The notes: generated from the letters alone by a model not told the origin. Shown: positions 41,445 to 50,195, counted from the first letter of the stretch. The stretch: DNA of 64,000 nt from Anaerolineales bacterium (GCA_030583925.1 CP129482.1:434001-498000); one strand, 5' to 3'. Numbers and translations are program-made.

Positions 41445-42434
41445 TCACGCCCATGCTGGTAACCCGCCTGCTGGTTTCGCCGCTTTTATCGCGCGTACGA
41501 TCGCCTCCGCCATCGCTTCGGCGGCGAACGCGCCGATGGAGGTAACATCGGCTTTCTTTGTGCCGGTGGAGAGGGCGAAGATCGTGTCGCCGTCGAGCAT
41601 GGTGTGCGCGGGACGAATGGTGCGCGCGAGTCCATCGTGCGCCATCTGCGCGACTTTGGTCGCCTGCGCTTTGTCCAATTTTGCGTTCGTTGCCACAACG
41701 CCGATGACGGTGTTGTGGCGCGAGGCAAAACCGAGGACGCCGCGTCCAAGCGGTTTTTTCATCATGGCGAGCGTGTCTGCAAATTTTTCTTTTCCGCCAA
41801 CTCGTAACGGACCAACTTTCCCTGAACGCAGACCGGCAATGACCGCGCCGGTGTTCGGATCAATGATATCGCCGAACGCGTTGACTGCCACCAGCGCGCC
41901 GACGATCACGCCTCCTCCGACGGGGAGGCTGGCTGCGCCGATCCCGGCTTTTGTCGCCAAGTTATTGCCGAACATTTTGCCGACCGATGCGCCGGTTCCC
42001 GCGCCGACATTTCCCTCAGCGACCGCCGCCGAAGATGCTGAAGCGGCGGCGCGGTGTCCCATTGCCGAGTCAGGCCGCACGTCGGCGCGACCGAGGGCTA
42101 AGTCATAGAGAATCGCCGAAGGGACGATGGGCACTTTCGCCGTGCCGGTATTGAATCCAATTTTTTGTTCTTCCAGAAATTTCATCATGCCGCTTGCCGC
42201 GTCGAGCCCGAACGCGGAGCCGCCCGCTAAAACGATTGCGTGAACTTTTTGCACGAGGTTGATGGGATTCAGCAGATCAGTTTCGCGCGTGCCGGGCGCT
42301 CCGCCGCGCACATCCACACCGGCGACCGCGCCTTTGCGGCAGAGAATGACCGTGCAGCCGGTCAGGGCTTCTTCATCCTGCGCGTGTCCCACTTCGATGC
42401 CGTGTACGTCGGTGATGGTGTTGTTGAGGGTCAT
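41445..42434 (-). CDS. P1 family (S58, DmpA-like) aminopeptidase/cyclised-peptide hydrolase
   Basis: 329 residues of the DmpA/L-aminopeptidase fold, an Ntn-like self-processing enzyme. The N-terminal TDVHGIEVGHAQDEEALTGCTVIL and VDVRGGAPGTRETDLLNP, then VLAGGSAFGLDAASGMMKFLEE, are diagnostic. The region GGGVIVGALVAVNAFGDIIDP contains the conserved Asn-x-x-Gly-Asp near the autoprocessing site; I have not assigned the nucleophile. Members hydrolyse N-terminal residues of peptides or amides. The ATG is followed upstream by a GTAGGGGC palindrome. It appears to be a single-gene unit. Confidence 0.9.
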   Translation of the reverse strand: MTLNNTITDVHGIEVGHAQDEEALTGCTVILCRKGAVAGVDVRGGAPGTRETDLLNPINLVQKVHAIVLAGGSAFGLDAASGMMKFLEEQKIGFNTGTAKVPIVPSAILYDLALGRADVRPDSAMGHRAAASASSAAVAEGNVGAGTGASVGKMFGNNLATKAGIGAASLPVGGGVIVGALVAVNAFGDIIDPNTGAVIAGLRSGKVGPLRVGGKEKFADTLAMMKKPLGRGVLGFASRHNTVIGVVATNAKLDKAQATKVAQMAHDGLARTIRPAHTMLDGDTIFALSTGTKKADVTSIGAFAAEAMAEAIVRAIKAAKPAGGLPAWA

Positions 42435-42445
42435 AACATTTTATT

Positions 42446-42505
42446 GTAGGGGCACAGCGAATCGTAGAATGACTTTAATAACAGATCAGTTCGCTGTGCC
42501 CCTAC
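42446..42505. repeat. GTAGGGGCACAGCGAA palindromic element, second copy
   Basis: GTAGGGGCACAGCGAA (42446-42461) and TTCGCTGTGCCCCTAC (42490-42505) are perfect 16-bp inverted ends around a 28-nt centre. It has the same ends as 16763-16822 with an unrelated centre. Confidence 0.88.
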
Positions 42506-42522
42506 GTGCATGATTGAAAAAA

Positions 42523-42705
42523 TTATTTCAGTTCGCGCACCAGCGACATGAACTCGCGCCATTCCTCCTCGAAGAAATGCACGGTGACGTTGTTCAGTTC
42601 GATGTGGTAAGTGGTTTCGCCGTCCGGTTCTTCGGCGCGCCATGCCATGAAGTTATCGGTTTCGGCGAGCGTTTCGGTTTTTGGTTCGCTGTGATTTTCG
42701 TTCAT
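42523..42705 (-). CDS. Small acidic protein of unknown function
   Basis: Sixty residues: a charged N-terminus, then NFMAWRAEEPDGETTYHIELNNVTVHFFEEEWREFMSLVREL, which looks like a compact beta-beta-alpha domain and is codon-used like a real gene. It starts inside the last 53 nt of the AI-2E permease gene on the same strand, with an AAGGAGAAAAG ribosome binding site 4-5 nt before its ATG. No family name recognised. Confidence 0.65.
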   Translation of the reverse strand: MNENHSEPKTETLAETDNFMAWRAEEPDGETTYHIELNNVTVHFFEEEWREFMSLVRELK

Positions 42706-43951
42706 CGCTTTTCTCCTTGGGCAATTCTGATTCTGCGATCGGTTCCGGTTGTTCCGTTGAAGTTTTTGGTCGGAAGAAATTTTTGACGCGCGTCAGCCAA
42801 ACGGATGTGACATCCGTGGGGTAATCCTCCTTGGTGGGGGGCCACGGTTCGACATCAAGCATCTTGCGCGTGATGTAACGTCCGAGCAGGGTAAAGGTCG
42901 CTAGCAACGGCGCGGCGACAACCACGCCGATGATTCCCAGCAGGTTGGCAAAGATGAGGGCGGTCACTAAAACGGCGGCGGGATGCACCTTTAACGTGCG
43001 TGCCATGATGCGCGGCGTGATGAGGTTGTCTATGATGTTGTCTATGGATGATGTTACGACCAACACAATGACGGTATATAAAATAGGTTGCTCGAAGGGT
43101 ATGAAGGGCTTATCCGACTGGAAGAACGTTACCAGCGCGATAGTCGAGGATGTGATGAAGGGACCGATGTACGGCAGGAATTTCGCCAGCCCCGCCATGA
43201 ACGCCAGCCCGATGGCGTACTTTACGCCCAGCAGAGAAAAGAGGATTGTGAACACGATCGTGGCAAGCGAGAAGATGAGCATCTGCCCGCGCAGGAAGGC
43301 GTTCCAAATGCGGCTGAGCTCGTTGCCCAGCCTGCGAAAGTCCTCCGAGTAGCCCGGAAGATTCACTTTGATGAGGTCGCTTTGCAAGCCGCTGGATTCC
43401 ACCATGACGAAATACGAAACGAGCAGGATGAAGAACAGCCAGCCGATCGTCTGCGCCGCGCTGCCTGCCGCCGCGCTGAGCAGGTTGCCCGTCTGACCGA
43501 GAAGCGGTTGCACGTACGAAATCAATTGGCTGCTGATCTCGTTGAGGTCTATGGTGTTCATGTCCAGCGTGAATGGACCGATTTCAAACACCTTTCCCGA
43601 ATAAGTTTCGATATAGGCGGGCAGGTTGGTGACGATCTGCTGGACGGATGAAACGAGACTCTGTATCTGCCCAACGAGACCGACGCCTCCCAAAGTGAGC
43701 AATCCAATCAGGATCAGGAGGATCAGAACATAGATGAGGTTGACTGATGTCTTCCACGAGGTTTTCAGCCCGCGCGAAAAAAATATCGTGACTGGGTGTA
43801 ATAAATACGTAATGATGAAGATCATCAATAGCGGCGGGATGAGGTTGGAAAAGCGGCTCAACAAAAATGCCGCGATGCCGACGATGACCAAACCGACGAG
43901 CAGTTTCGTGGTCGAACTCCAACGGGGCGATGAAACGGATTCTTGTGGCAT
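42653..43951 (-). CDS. AI-2E family transporter (PerM/YdiK-like permease)
   Basis: About 432 residues. The first helices (LVGLVIVGIAAFLLSRFSNLIPPLLMIFIITYLLHPV) are followed by a long extracytoplasmic helical region (about 90-150), then the conserved block of paired helices, with FMAGLAKFLPYIGPFITSSTIALVTFF and IDNIIDNLITPRIMARTLKVHPAAVLVTALIFANLLGIIGVVVAAPLLA, the signature of the PF01594 family. Members export a variety of small molecules or act as sodium/proton antiporters; the real substrate is unknown. The C-terminal about 45 residues are highly charged. ATG 43951 is preferred over 43960 because GGAG lies 10 nt before it. Confidence 0.9.
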   Translation of the reverse strand: MPQESVSSPRWSSTTKLLVGLVIVGIAAFLLSRFSNLIPPLLMIFIITYLLHPVTIFFSRGLKTSWKTSVNLIYVLILLILIGLLTLGGVGLVGQIQSLVSSVQQIVTNLPAYIETYSGKVFEIGPFTLDMNTIDLNEISSQLISYVQPLLGQTGNLLSAAAGSAAQTIGWLFFILLVSYFVMVESSGLQSDLIKVNLPGYSEDFRRLGNELSRIWNAFLRGQMLIFSLATIVFTILFSLLGVKYAIGLAFMAGLAKFLPYIGPFITSSTIALVTFFQSDKPFIPFEQPILYTVIVLVVTSSIDNIIDNLITPRIMARTLKVHPAAVLVTALIFANLLGIIGVVVAAPLLATFTLLGRYITRKMLDVEPWPPTKEDYPTDVTSVWLTRVKNFFRPKTSTEQPEPIAESELPKEKSDERKSQRTKNRNARRNR

Positions 43952-44013
43952 GTGATGCATTCTCCGGAGGTGTTGACCCTATTCTAGTCAAGAGACTGGT
44001 CTTTGGCAATAAT

Positions 44014-44050
44014 AAAAAAAGACTTCGTGGCGTTTTGCGTCACGAAGTCT
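44014..44050 (-). terminator. Rho-independent terminator of the FHA gene
   Basis: On the minus strand AGACTTCGTG pairs with CACGAAGTCT, extended by a few central pairs around CAAAA, and is followed by seven T then ATTATT. It begins 18 nt after the FHA stop. Confidence 0.88.
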
Positions 44051-44067
44051 GATGAGGAAAGGAAATC

Positions 44068-44643
44068 TCAGCACCCGCCGAGGAACGGGAAGAAGGTGCA
44101 CCACAGATAGTTGCTGTCTATGTACCAGAGAATGCCGCCGCAAATACAAACGAACAACAATACGCCGACGCCGATCGCGATGGGCAGGACGGGAGATTTC
44201 TTCACTGGCGCGGACGCTTCTTGCATCGGGCTGGCTGGCACGCTCCCCGCGTATTGCGTCGCAGGGGGAGGCGGCGCGACCGGTCGTGAAGCGGACGGCA
44301 CAGCCGCAGCGCGCGGCGACGCGACGGTTGCCGCCGGGTCGAACGTGGACGATTCGTAGACTAGGACGATCTGCTCGCCGAACGAAACGACTTCGCCCGC
44401 CTTCAGCACTCGTGGACCCGCCAAACGCTGGCCGTTCACAAACGTCCCGTTGGTCGAACCGAGGTCTTCCAGCACGAACTTGCCGCCTTGGAAGGTCAGG
44501 CGCGCGTGACGGCGCGAGACTTCCGCGTCATTAATCGTGATCTCGTTGGACGAGTCGCGCCCGATGGTGAGCTGGTCGCCTTCGAGAGCGAAGACCGCTC
44601 CGGGGGTGGGACCCGTCCGCATGATGAGTTGGTATTGAGCCAT
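44068..44643 (-). CDS. FHA-domain protein with C-terminal membrane anchor
   Basis: About 191 residues from ATG 44643. The N-terminal FHA domain (about 1-95) has GRDSSNEITINDAEVSRRHARLTF and LGSTNGTFVNGQRL, the phosphothreonine-binding Arg, Ser and His/Asn residues all visible. A Pro/Ala/Ser linker follows (about 100-145), then a single helix (LPIAIGVGVLLFVCICGGILWYI) close to the C-terminus, and a short cysteine-ended tail. The topology (cytoplasmic FHA, tail-anchored) suggests recruitment of phosphorylated partners to the membrane. No kinase or phosphatase is adjacent. AAGGAGA is just upstream of the start. Confidence 0.88.
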   Translation of the reverse strand: MAQYQLIMRTGPTPGAVFALEGDQLTIGRDSSNEITINDAEVSRRHARLTFQGGKFVLEDLGSTNGTFVNGQRLAGPRVLKAGEVVSFGEQIVLVYESSTFDPAATVASPRAAAVPSASRPVAPPPPATQYAGSVPASPMQEASAPVKKSPVLPIAIGVGVLLFVCICGGILWYIDSNYLWCTFFPFLGGC

Positions 44644-44911
44644 GATCATTTCTCCTTGCATTCAAAGTGTACAGGTTTCAAAGAAAAAAGTCAAACCCTG
44701 TTTGTAAGAGCGATTTGCTTGGTACAGGACGAAATGTACTACAACAAGTTACCTATTGAATAGAGCGTAATGCACGTGAAATGTAAGAGGAAAGAAGAAA
44801 GAGCGTTTTTCCTCTTTCTTTGCACTTTGACCCCAAAGATTTTACAGAGAATTTACAACAGGCTAATCCCCAGTTCAAGCCGAGCCTCTACACTTGGCGC
44901 ATGGAGTTGCC
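44644..44911. other. Gene-free interval between the FHA and DUF1800 genes
   Basis: A 268-nt divergent promoter region. It is A/T-rich compared with the genes. It holds the imperfect inverted words AAGAGGAAAGAAG (about 44785-44797) and TTTTTCCTCTTTCTT (about 44805-44819), and no other repeat family of the window. GGAG at 44903-44906 is the ribosome binding site of the DUF1800 gene. I do not see an ORF. Confidence 0.5.
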
Positions 44912-46420
44912 ATGACGATCTCACGACGTGATTTTCTCAAAATGTCCGGTATGTTTGCCGCATGGACGGCGCTCTCCTCGTGCGCGCCGAACGTCACCCA
45001 AACGGTCAGCCCGCCGACAGCCACGTTGGCGCCGACCTTGCCGCCCGCTCCGCTCGAAGACGACGCGCTGATCGTCCACACGTTGAGGCGCATGTCTTTC
45101 GGCGCGACGCCAGCCATGTTCGAAAAAGCCCGCCGTATCGGACTCGAAACGTTCATCGAGGAACAGCTCGCTCCCGAATCGATCCCCGACGATGCAACCG
45201 AAAAAATGATGGGGCAGTTCACAACCCTCGAGATGACGGCGGGGGAACGCTTCAAATTGGACAAGCGCGGCTTACCTGTGCAAGAGTTGATCGCCGCGAC
45301 GTTGTTGCGCCAGCGATACAGCGAACGACAATTCTTCGAAATGCTGGTGGATTTTTGGAGCGACCATTTCAACATTTTCATCGGCAAGAGCGCCTGCCGC
45401 GCGTTGAAAACCGACGACGACCTGAAAGTCATCCGCCCGAACGCGCTGGCGAAGTTCCGCGATCTGTTGCACGCGTCGGCGCACAGCCCGGCGATGCTGG
45501 TCTATCTCGATCAAGCCGATAGCCGCGCCGAAGCGCCCAACGAAAATTACGCGCGCGAGTTAATGGAACTGCACACGATCGGCGCCTCAGCCGGATATTC
45601 ACAGCAGGATGTGATGGAAGTGGCGCGCGTCCTAACCGGCTGGTCGATCACCGGCCTGCGCAAACGCCGGCAGGATTTCGGCTCGTTTTATTTCAACCCC
45701 GAAACGCACGACAACGGCGAGAAACACGCGCTAGGCATGACGATTCCGCCCGGCGGCGAAAACGAAGGCATGATGATTCTCGACTTACTCGCCTCGCACC
45801 CGAGCGCGGCGCAGTTCATCAGCCGCAAACTCGCCCGGCGATTTATTTCCGATTCACCGACACAGGGGATGGTTGATTCGCTGGCGCAAGTTTTTACCCA
45901 AACCGACGGCGACATCCGTGCGTTGCTCCGCGCTTTGCTCGCTTCGGATGAGTTCAAAGCCTCCGCCGGGCAAAAGTTCAAACGCCCGCTCGATTTTTTC
46001 ATCTCCATGTTGCGGCTGACCGATGCGACGATTACAAGCAATGCCCGCAGCGCCCGCCGAGTGCAGGAATATTTGCGCCTGCTGGGGCAGGTCCCGTTCA
46101 CCTGGTCGCCACCCAATGGATTCCCGGAGAGCCAGAATTACTGGGCAACCACCAGCGGCTTGCTCGACCGTTGGAACTTCAGCAACCTGCTCGTATCGAA
46201 TCAGATTCGCGGCGTGGAGGTGGACCTGGGCGCGCTGACCGCAGACGCCGCCTCCGCCGAAGACATCGTGGATGTGTTGAGCCTGCGCTTCCTCGGCGAA
46301 CTCCTACCGGGCGACGCGCGCTCGATCATTGTTGACTTCGCCTCGTCCGGCAACTTCGACGAGGATCTCCCATCCATCGCGGGCTTGATCCTCGGCTCGC
46401 CGCATTTCCAAATGAGGTAA
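44912..46420 (+). CDS. DUF1800-family Tat-exported protein
   Basis: About 502 residues. The N-terminus SRRDFLKMSGMFAAWTALSSCAP is a Tat signal (twin Arg, hydrophobic stretch) ending in a possible lipobox Cys. The DUF1800 core starts LRRMSFGATPAMFEKARRIGLETFIEEQL and contains RQRYSERQFFEMLVDFWSDHFNIF, NYARELMELHTIGASAGYSQQDVMEVARVLTGW and the C-terminal PFTWSPPNGFPESQNYW. The molecular role of the family is unknown; it is regularly encoded next to DUF1501, as here. ATG 44912 follows GGAG by 5 nt; a TTG at 44894 is rejected. Confidence 0.88.
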   Translation: MTISRRDFLKMSGMFAAWTALSSCAPNVTQTVSPPTATLAPTLPPAPLEDDALIVHTLRRMSFGATPAMFEKARRIGLETFIEEQLAPESIPDDATEKMMGQFTTLEMTAGERFKLDKRGLPVQELIAATLLRQRYSERQFFEMLVDFWSDHFNIFIGKSACRALKTDDDLKVIRPNALAKFRDLLHASAHSPAMLVYLDQADSRAEAPNENYARELMELHTIGASAGYSQQDVMEVARVLTGWSITGLRKRRQDFGSFYFNPETHDNGEKHALGMTIPPGGENEGMMILDLLASHPSAAQFISRKLARRFISDSPTQGMVDSLAQVFTQTDGDIRALLRALLASDEFKASAGQKFKRPLDFFISMLRLTDATITSNARSARRVQEYLRLLGQVPFTWSPPNGFPESQNYWATTSGLLDRWNFSNLLVSNQIRGVEVDLGALTADAASAEDIVDVLSLRFLGELLPGDARSIIVDFASSGNFDEDLPSIAGLILGSPHFQMR

Positions 46421-46506
46421 TTTCAAAAATCTGTTTGCGTAGTCGGTATTCTCTAACGCCGACAGGGACGTTAGAGAACGTCCCTTACACATCAGAAGGA
46501 TAAACC

Positions 46507-47763
46507 ATGAACACAACCATCTCACGCAGAGACTTTCTCAAACTTGCCGGGGCGTTCGCGGTGGCGCCCGCGCTCCCAACGTGGATGCCGCGCATGGCGT
46601 TCGCTCCGCAAGGCGTCGAATCGCCGGGCGATATCCTCGTCGTCGTTTTCCAGCGCGGCGGCATGGACGGCATCAACGCGGTCATCCCGCACGGCGACGC
46701 GGATTATTATCACAACCGTTCCGCGCTCGCCATCCCCGAACCCGAAGACGGCAGTGACCAGACCGGCATTGACCTCGATGGATTCTTCGGACTGCATCCC
46801 TCGCTCCGTCCGCTCAAAGATCTGTGGGATGAAAAAACGCTCGCCATCGTCCATGCGGTTGGCTCGCCCGACCCGACTCACTCACACTTCGACGCGATGG
46901 ACTACATGGAGCGCGGCACGCCCGGCGAGAAGTCCATTTCCACGGGGTGGATCGGTCGCCACTTGCAGACAGCCGCATGGCAGAATGAATCGCCGTTTCG
47001 CGCCATCGGCATGGGCGGAGTGATGCAAGCCGCCCTGCGCGGACCCATCCCGGTCACCACGCTCAAATCCATTTCCGATTTCCATTTGCAAGGCGATGTG
47101 ACCCAACTCACCGAAATCCGTGCGCGGCTCGAGTCGCTGTACAACCTCGGCTCGTCGCTCGATGGCGAAGCGGCGGACACTTTCAACGCGGTGAACATCC
47201 TCGACAAGATTGACGTGAACAACTACACCCCGTCGGGTGGGGCGGAGTACCCCGAAACGGAATTCGGCATGGCGATGAAACAGGTCGCGCAGATCGCTAA
47301 AGCGGAGATTGGGTTGGAAGTCGCGTGCGTAGATATCGGCGGCTGGGATACGCACAACCAGCAGGGGCAACTCGAAGGCGAATTGCCGACTTTGCTCAAC
47401 GAGTTTTCATCCGGGCTCGCTTCGCTGTATCACGATCTCGGCGACCGCGCCAAGCGCGTGACCATCGTCACCATGTCCGAGTTTGGGCGGCGTGTGAAAG
47501 AAAACGCTTCAGATGGCACCGATCACGGACACGGCAACTGCATGTTTGTCCTTGGCGGAGGAGTGAACGGCGGCAAGGTTTACGGTCAGTGGCCCGGTCT
47601 CGCGCCGGAGAAGTTGTACGAAGGCATTGACCTCGATATCACCACCGACTACCGCGACGTGCTGGGCGAAGTGGTCGAAAAGCGGCTGAAGAACCCGAGT
47701 CTCGCGGACGTTTTCCCGGCGTATACGGATTGGAAAAATCTCGGCATCGTGCAGGGATCGTAA
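46507..47763 (+). CDS. DUF1501-family Tat-exported protein
   Basis: 418 residues with a Tat signal (TTISRRDFLKLAGAFAVAPALP). The DUF1501 body has DILVVVFQRGGMDGINAVIPHGDADYYHNRSALAI, LHPSLRPLKDLWDEKTLAIVHAVGSPDPTHSHFDAMDYMERG, VDIGGWDTHNQQGQ, and TIVTMSEFGRRVKENASDGTDHGHGN, resembling the metal-binding alkaline-phosphatase/sulfatase-like fold (Asp, His-rich motifs). The function is unknown. It is co-transcribed with the DUF1800 gene, probably forming an exported two-protein unit. The gap holds the inverted repeat TTCTCTAACG / CGTTAGAGAA. AGAAGGA is 8 nt upstream of ATG. Confidence 0.9.
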   Translation: MNTTISRRDFLKLAGAFAVAPALPTWMPRMAFAPQGVESPGDILVVVFQRGGMDGINAVIPHGDADYYHNRSALAIPEPEDGSDQTGIDLDGFFGLHPSLRPLKDLWDEKTLAIVHAVGSPDPTHSHFDAMDYMERGTPGEKSISTGWIGRHLQTAAWQNESPFRAIGMGGVMQAALRGPIPVTTLKSISDFHLQGDVTQLTEIRARLESLYNLGSSLDGEAADTFNAVNILDKIDVNNYTPSGGAEYPETEFGMAMKQVAQIAKAEIGLEVACVDIGGWDTHNQQGQLEGELPTLLNEFSSGLASLYHDLGDRAKRVTIVTMSEFGRRVKENASDGTDHGHGNCMFVLGGGVNGGKVYGQWPGLAPEKLYEGIDLDITTDYRDVLGEVVEKRLKNPSLADVFPAYTDWKNLGIVQGS

Positions 47764-47806
47764 CGCGACATTCATATCGCTCTTGCGCAAGATGAGTTAT
47801 TAACGC

Positions 47807-48646
47807 CTAGACCGTGAAAAAATAGATCGCCAGAAACGCCAGCGCGATGCCGAGGGCTTGCATCTTGGAAATTTTCTCTTTGAGCAACAGCCATGCCAGA
47901 ATGACGGTCGCGCCCGGGTAGAGCGAACTCAAGACCGCAGAAATATCGAGCCGGCCGGCTTTGCTGGCGAGGATGAAAAAGAAGTTGCCGCCGAGGTCGA
48001 GCGTGGCGTTGACGAGCACAATGCCCCACGCGTCGCGCGGGACGGGAAGCGGCTCGCGCCGCGGCAGTACGATGGCGAACACGAGCAATGTCCCTCCAAG
48101 GCGGGAGAGGAACATGGGCCAAAAGAGCGCGTCGGGGTCGCTGACGGCGTTGTGAAGGAAGATGAAGTAGCAACCAAACCCAAGTCCCGCGAGAATCGGG
48201 TATTTCAAATCCGAGAGTTTGCCGATGTGGAATCCGCCGTCGCCTTGCGAAATCAGCCAGATCGCCGCGAGCGCGCATCCAAACCCGATGAATTGAATCA
48301 GGGTGGGTAATCCCTCAGTGAGCGCGGCATAGACGACGGGCAACAGCGCCGCGAACAACGCCGAGACCGGCGCGGCGACGCTCATCTGCCCGACGCTCAG
48401 GCTGTAATACAAAACGAGTATGCCTATCGCGCCGAGCGCGCCGCCGATGAACGAGTTGAGCGCGACTTCAGCGGATGGAAACGATTCATGATTGAAGAAC
48501 AACGCGGCGACGGCGATCAACAAGCCGAAGAATTCCGCGTAGAAGACCGCTCGGTACACTCCGACCTTGCGGCTGGCTAGCCCGCCTGCGAAATCTCCCG
48601 CCCCCCACGTAAGCGACGATGCAATGCCGTAAATGATGGAAAGCAA
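47807..48646 (-). CDS. EamA/DMT-superfamily transporter
   Basis: About 280 residues, ten hydrophobic helices in two EamA repeats of five. The first begins IIYGIASSLTWGAGDFAGGLASRK, the second near LKYPILAGLGFGCYFIFLHNAV, and it ends with helix 10, LGIALAFLAIYFF. Family members export or import amino acids, nucleotides or other metabolites; substrate unknown. I start at TTG 48646, because GGGAG lies 6 nt upstream. A longer GTG 48679 start would add residues encoded by the CACGGATTTCACGG repeat that fills the gap. It is the last gene on the minus strand after the carboxylase operon, possibly read from it. Confidence 0.85.
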   Translation of the reverse strand: MLSIIYGIASSLTWGAGDFAGGLASRKVGVYRAVFYAEFFGLLIAVAALFFNHESFPSAEVALNSFIGGALGAIGILVLYYSLSVGQMSVAAPVSALFAALLPVVYAALTEGLPTLIQFIGFGCALAAIWLISQGDGGFHIGKLSDLKYPILAGLGFGCYFIFLHNAVSDPDALFWPMFLSRLGGTLLVFAIVLPRREPLPVPRDAWGIVLVNATLDLGGNFFFILASKAGRLDISAVLSSLYPGATVILAWLLLKEKISKMQALGIALAFLAIYFFTV

Positions 48647-48661
48647 TTTTGTCTCCCAGTT

Positions 48662-48727
48662 TTTTGCCACGGATTTCACGGATTGACACGGAAAAAAGAA
48701 ATCAGTGAAATCCGTGTAATCTGTGGC
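48662..48727. repeat. GCCACGGATTTCACGG phrase-type inverted repeat
   Basis: The arms are GCCACGGATT...ACGGATT and AATCCGTGTAATCTGTGGC. The family is verbally similar to 50137-50195. It overlaps a rejected upstream start of the EamA gene. Confidence 0.75.
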
Positions 48728-48734
48728 TAGGATT

Positions 48735-49607
48735 TTAGATTTTCCCCGCCGCGCGAGCCCGATCTAAAACTTTTTGCGCGTTCTTCAAGAGGGGCATGTC
48801 AATCATCTTGCCGTCGAGCGCGTAGGCGCCTTTACCCTCCCGTTGACTCGCCTCGAACGACTCGACGATTCGTTTTGCGTACTCAATCGCTTCAGCGGAT
48901 GGAGTGAACGCTTCTTGCGCGACCTGAACCTGATTCGGATGGATGATCTGTTTGCCGCTGAAGCCGAAGCGCGCTCCCTGCTCCGCTTCGAGGCGCAGAC
49001 CGTCGGGGTCTTTGAAGTCAATGAAGACGATGTCAATGGCTTGCAGATCGTTTGCCGCGCACGCGGTGACCACCGCCTGCCGCGCGTAAAGCAACTCGGT
49101 CGCGTCTTTCGTGCGCACCGCACCGACCGACGCGGCGTAATCCTCCCCGCCGAAGATGATCGCTTCGAGGCGTTTGTCCGCTTCGGCGATCTCTTTGAGG
49201 TTCATGATTCCCTTTGCCGTTTCGACGCCCACCAGCAAACGCACGCTCCCAATGTTCAACTTGCTCGAAAGCTCGTACGACTCGATGTGTTCGCTGACCC
49301 ACTTCACCTGTTCAGCGGATTCGATCTTCGGCACGACGATCGTGTCGGGATTCGTCGCAAGCGCGGCAATGAGGTCGCGTTTCTCCAAGCCCGATCCGAT
49401 CTGGTTGATGCGGATGCACCGCTCGGACGCGCCGAAGTCGAGTTCCTTCATTGCCTGTGCGATTACTTCTCGCGCCTCGGCTTTTTTGTTTGCCGCTACG
49501 CCATCTTCCATGTCCATGCAAATGGAATCCACGCCGAGGGTCGCGGCTTTTTGAATCTTGCGGCGGTCGTCGCCGGGCATGTAGAGGAGCGCGCGTCGTG
49601 AGTGCAT
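48735..49607 (-). CDS. HpcH/HpaI-family CoA-ester lyase (CitE-like)
   Basis: 290 residues, a TIM-barrel lyase of the citrate-lyase-beta type. The N-terminal RALLYMPGDDRRKIQKAATLGVDSICMDMEDGVA (5-38), VVPKIESAEQVKWV, LVGVETAKGIMNLKEIAEADKRLEAIIFGGEDYAASVGAVR and SGKQIIHPNQVQVAQEAF (C-terminal) match CitE-like proteins that bind CoA-esters and Mg. Glu in VPKIES and VGVET and Asp in FGGEDY are the metal ligands. In this carboxylase operon it could be a 3-hydroxy-3-methylglutaryl-CoA or citramalyl-CoA lyase. It lies 51 nt from the MaoC stop. Confidence 0.88.
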   Translation of the reverse strand: MHSRRALLYMPGDDRRKIQKAATLGVDSICMDMEDGVAANKKAEAREVIAQAMKELDFGASERCIRINQIGSGLEKRDLIAALATNPDTIVVPKIESAEQVKWVSEHIESYELSSKLNIGSVRLLVGVETAKGIMNLKEIAEADKRLEAIIFGGEDYAASVGAVRTKDATELLYARQAVVTACAANDLQAIDIVFIDFKDPDGLRLEAEQGARFGFSGKQIIHPNQVQVAQEAFTPSAEAIEYAKRIVESFEASQREGKGAYALDGKMIDMPLLKNAQKVLDRARAAGKI

Positions 49608-49657
49608 GATTCTCCGTTTTCAAGTAGGAATGTTTGAAGGTTGGCAGGTTCGACCTG

Positions 49658-50125
49658 CTAACTTTCCAACCTTCCAACCTTTGAACTCTTTAAAAACATC
49701 ACCGTTCTCTCGAACTCGACCACAATTGTACCGTCTGGTTTCTTACCCCAGCATTTGATTCGCACCAGTCCCGCGTTCGGGCGCGACTTGGACTCGCGCT
49801 TCTCGATGATCTCGCTCTCAGCGTAGATTGTGTCCCCGTGAAAGACGGGATTGGGATGGACAATTTTATCGTAGCCGAGATTTGCCACGATCGTGCCTTC
49901 GGTGAGGTCGGAAACAGTCAAGCCGACGACCAATCCGAACGTGAAGACTCCATTCACCAGCCGTTGACCGAATTCCGTTTTCGAGGCGAAATCTTCGTTG
50001 ACGTGAAGCGGCTGTGTGTTCATTGTCAACGCGGAGAAGAGCACGTTGTCCATTTCGGTGACGGTGCGTCCGCCGTGCTTGAATTTCATTCCCACTTCGA
50101 GTTCGTCGAAAAACTTTCCAGTCAT
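49658..50125 (-). CDS. MaoC-family (R)-specific enoyl-CoA hydratase
   Basis: 155 residues with a hot-dog fold. FKHGGRTVTEMDNVLFSALTMNTQPLHVNEDFASKTEFGQRLVNG contains the MaoC catalytic Asp/His region in altered form (NTQPLHVNEDFA), followed by VFTFGLVVGLTVSDLTEGTI, and the terminal half has HGDTIYAESEIIEKRESKSRPNAGLVRIKCWG. It is predicted to hydrate a branched-chain enoyl-CoA made by the carboxylase. The last residues KVGRLES and the stop codon come from AAGGTTGGAAGGTTGG phrase DNA. It lies in the carboxylase operon, 70 nt from the biotin-carrier gene. Confidence 0.87.
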   Translation of the reverse strand: MTGKFFDELEVGMKFKHGGRTVTEMDNVLFSALTMNTQPLHVNEDFASKTEFGQRLVNGVFTFGLVVGLTVSDLTEGTIVANLGYDKIVHPNPVFHGDTIYAESEIIEKRESKSRPNAGLVRIKCWGKKPDGTIVVEFERTVMFLKSSKVGRLES

Positions 50126-50136
50126 AATTTCTCCTT

Positions 50137-50195
50137 GCCACAGAGACCACAGAGTTTTTGAGAAAAATTCTCAAAGTTCTCAGTGAACTCTGTGG
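50137..50195. repeat. GCCACAGAG...CTCTGTGGC inverted repeat
   Basis: It occupies nearly the whole gap between the biotin-carrier and MaoC genes. The arms begin GCCACAGAG and end AACTCTGTGGC; internal TTGAGAAAAATTCTCAA is a further palindrome. Confidence 0.8.

Noticed and set aside
48774..49601. 275-codon plus-strand frame opposite the CitE-like lyase
   Set aside because: Antisense shadow; the minus-strand protein has all family motifs.
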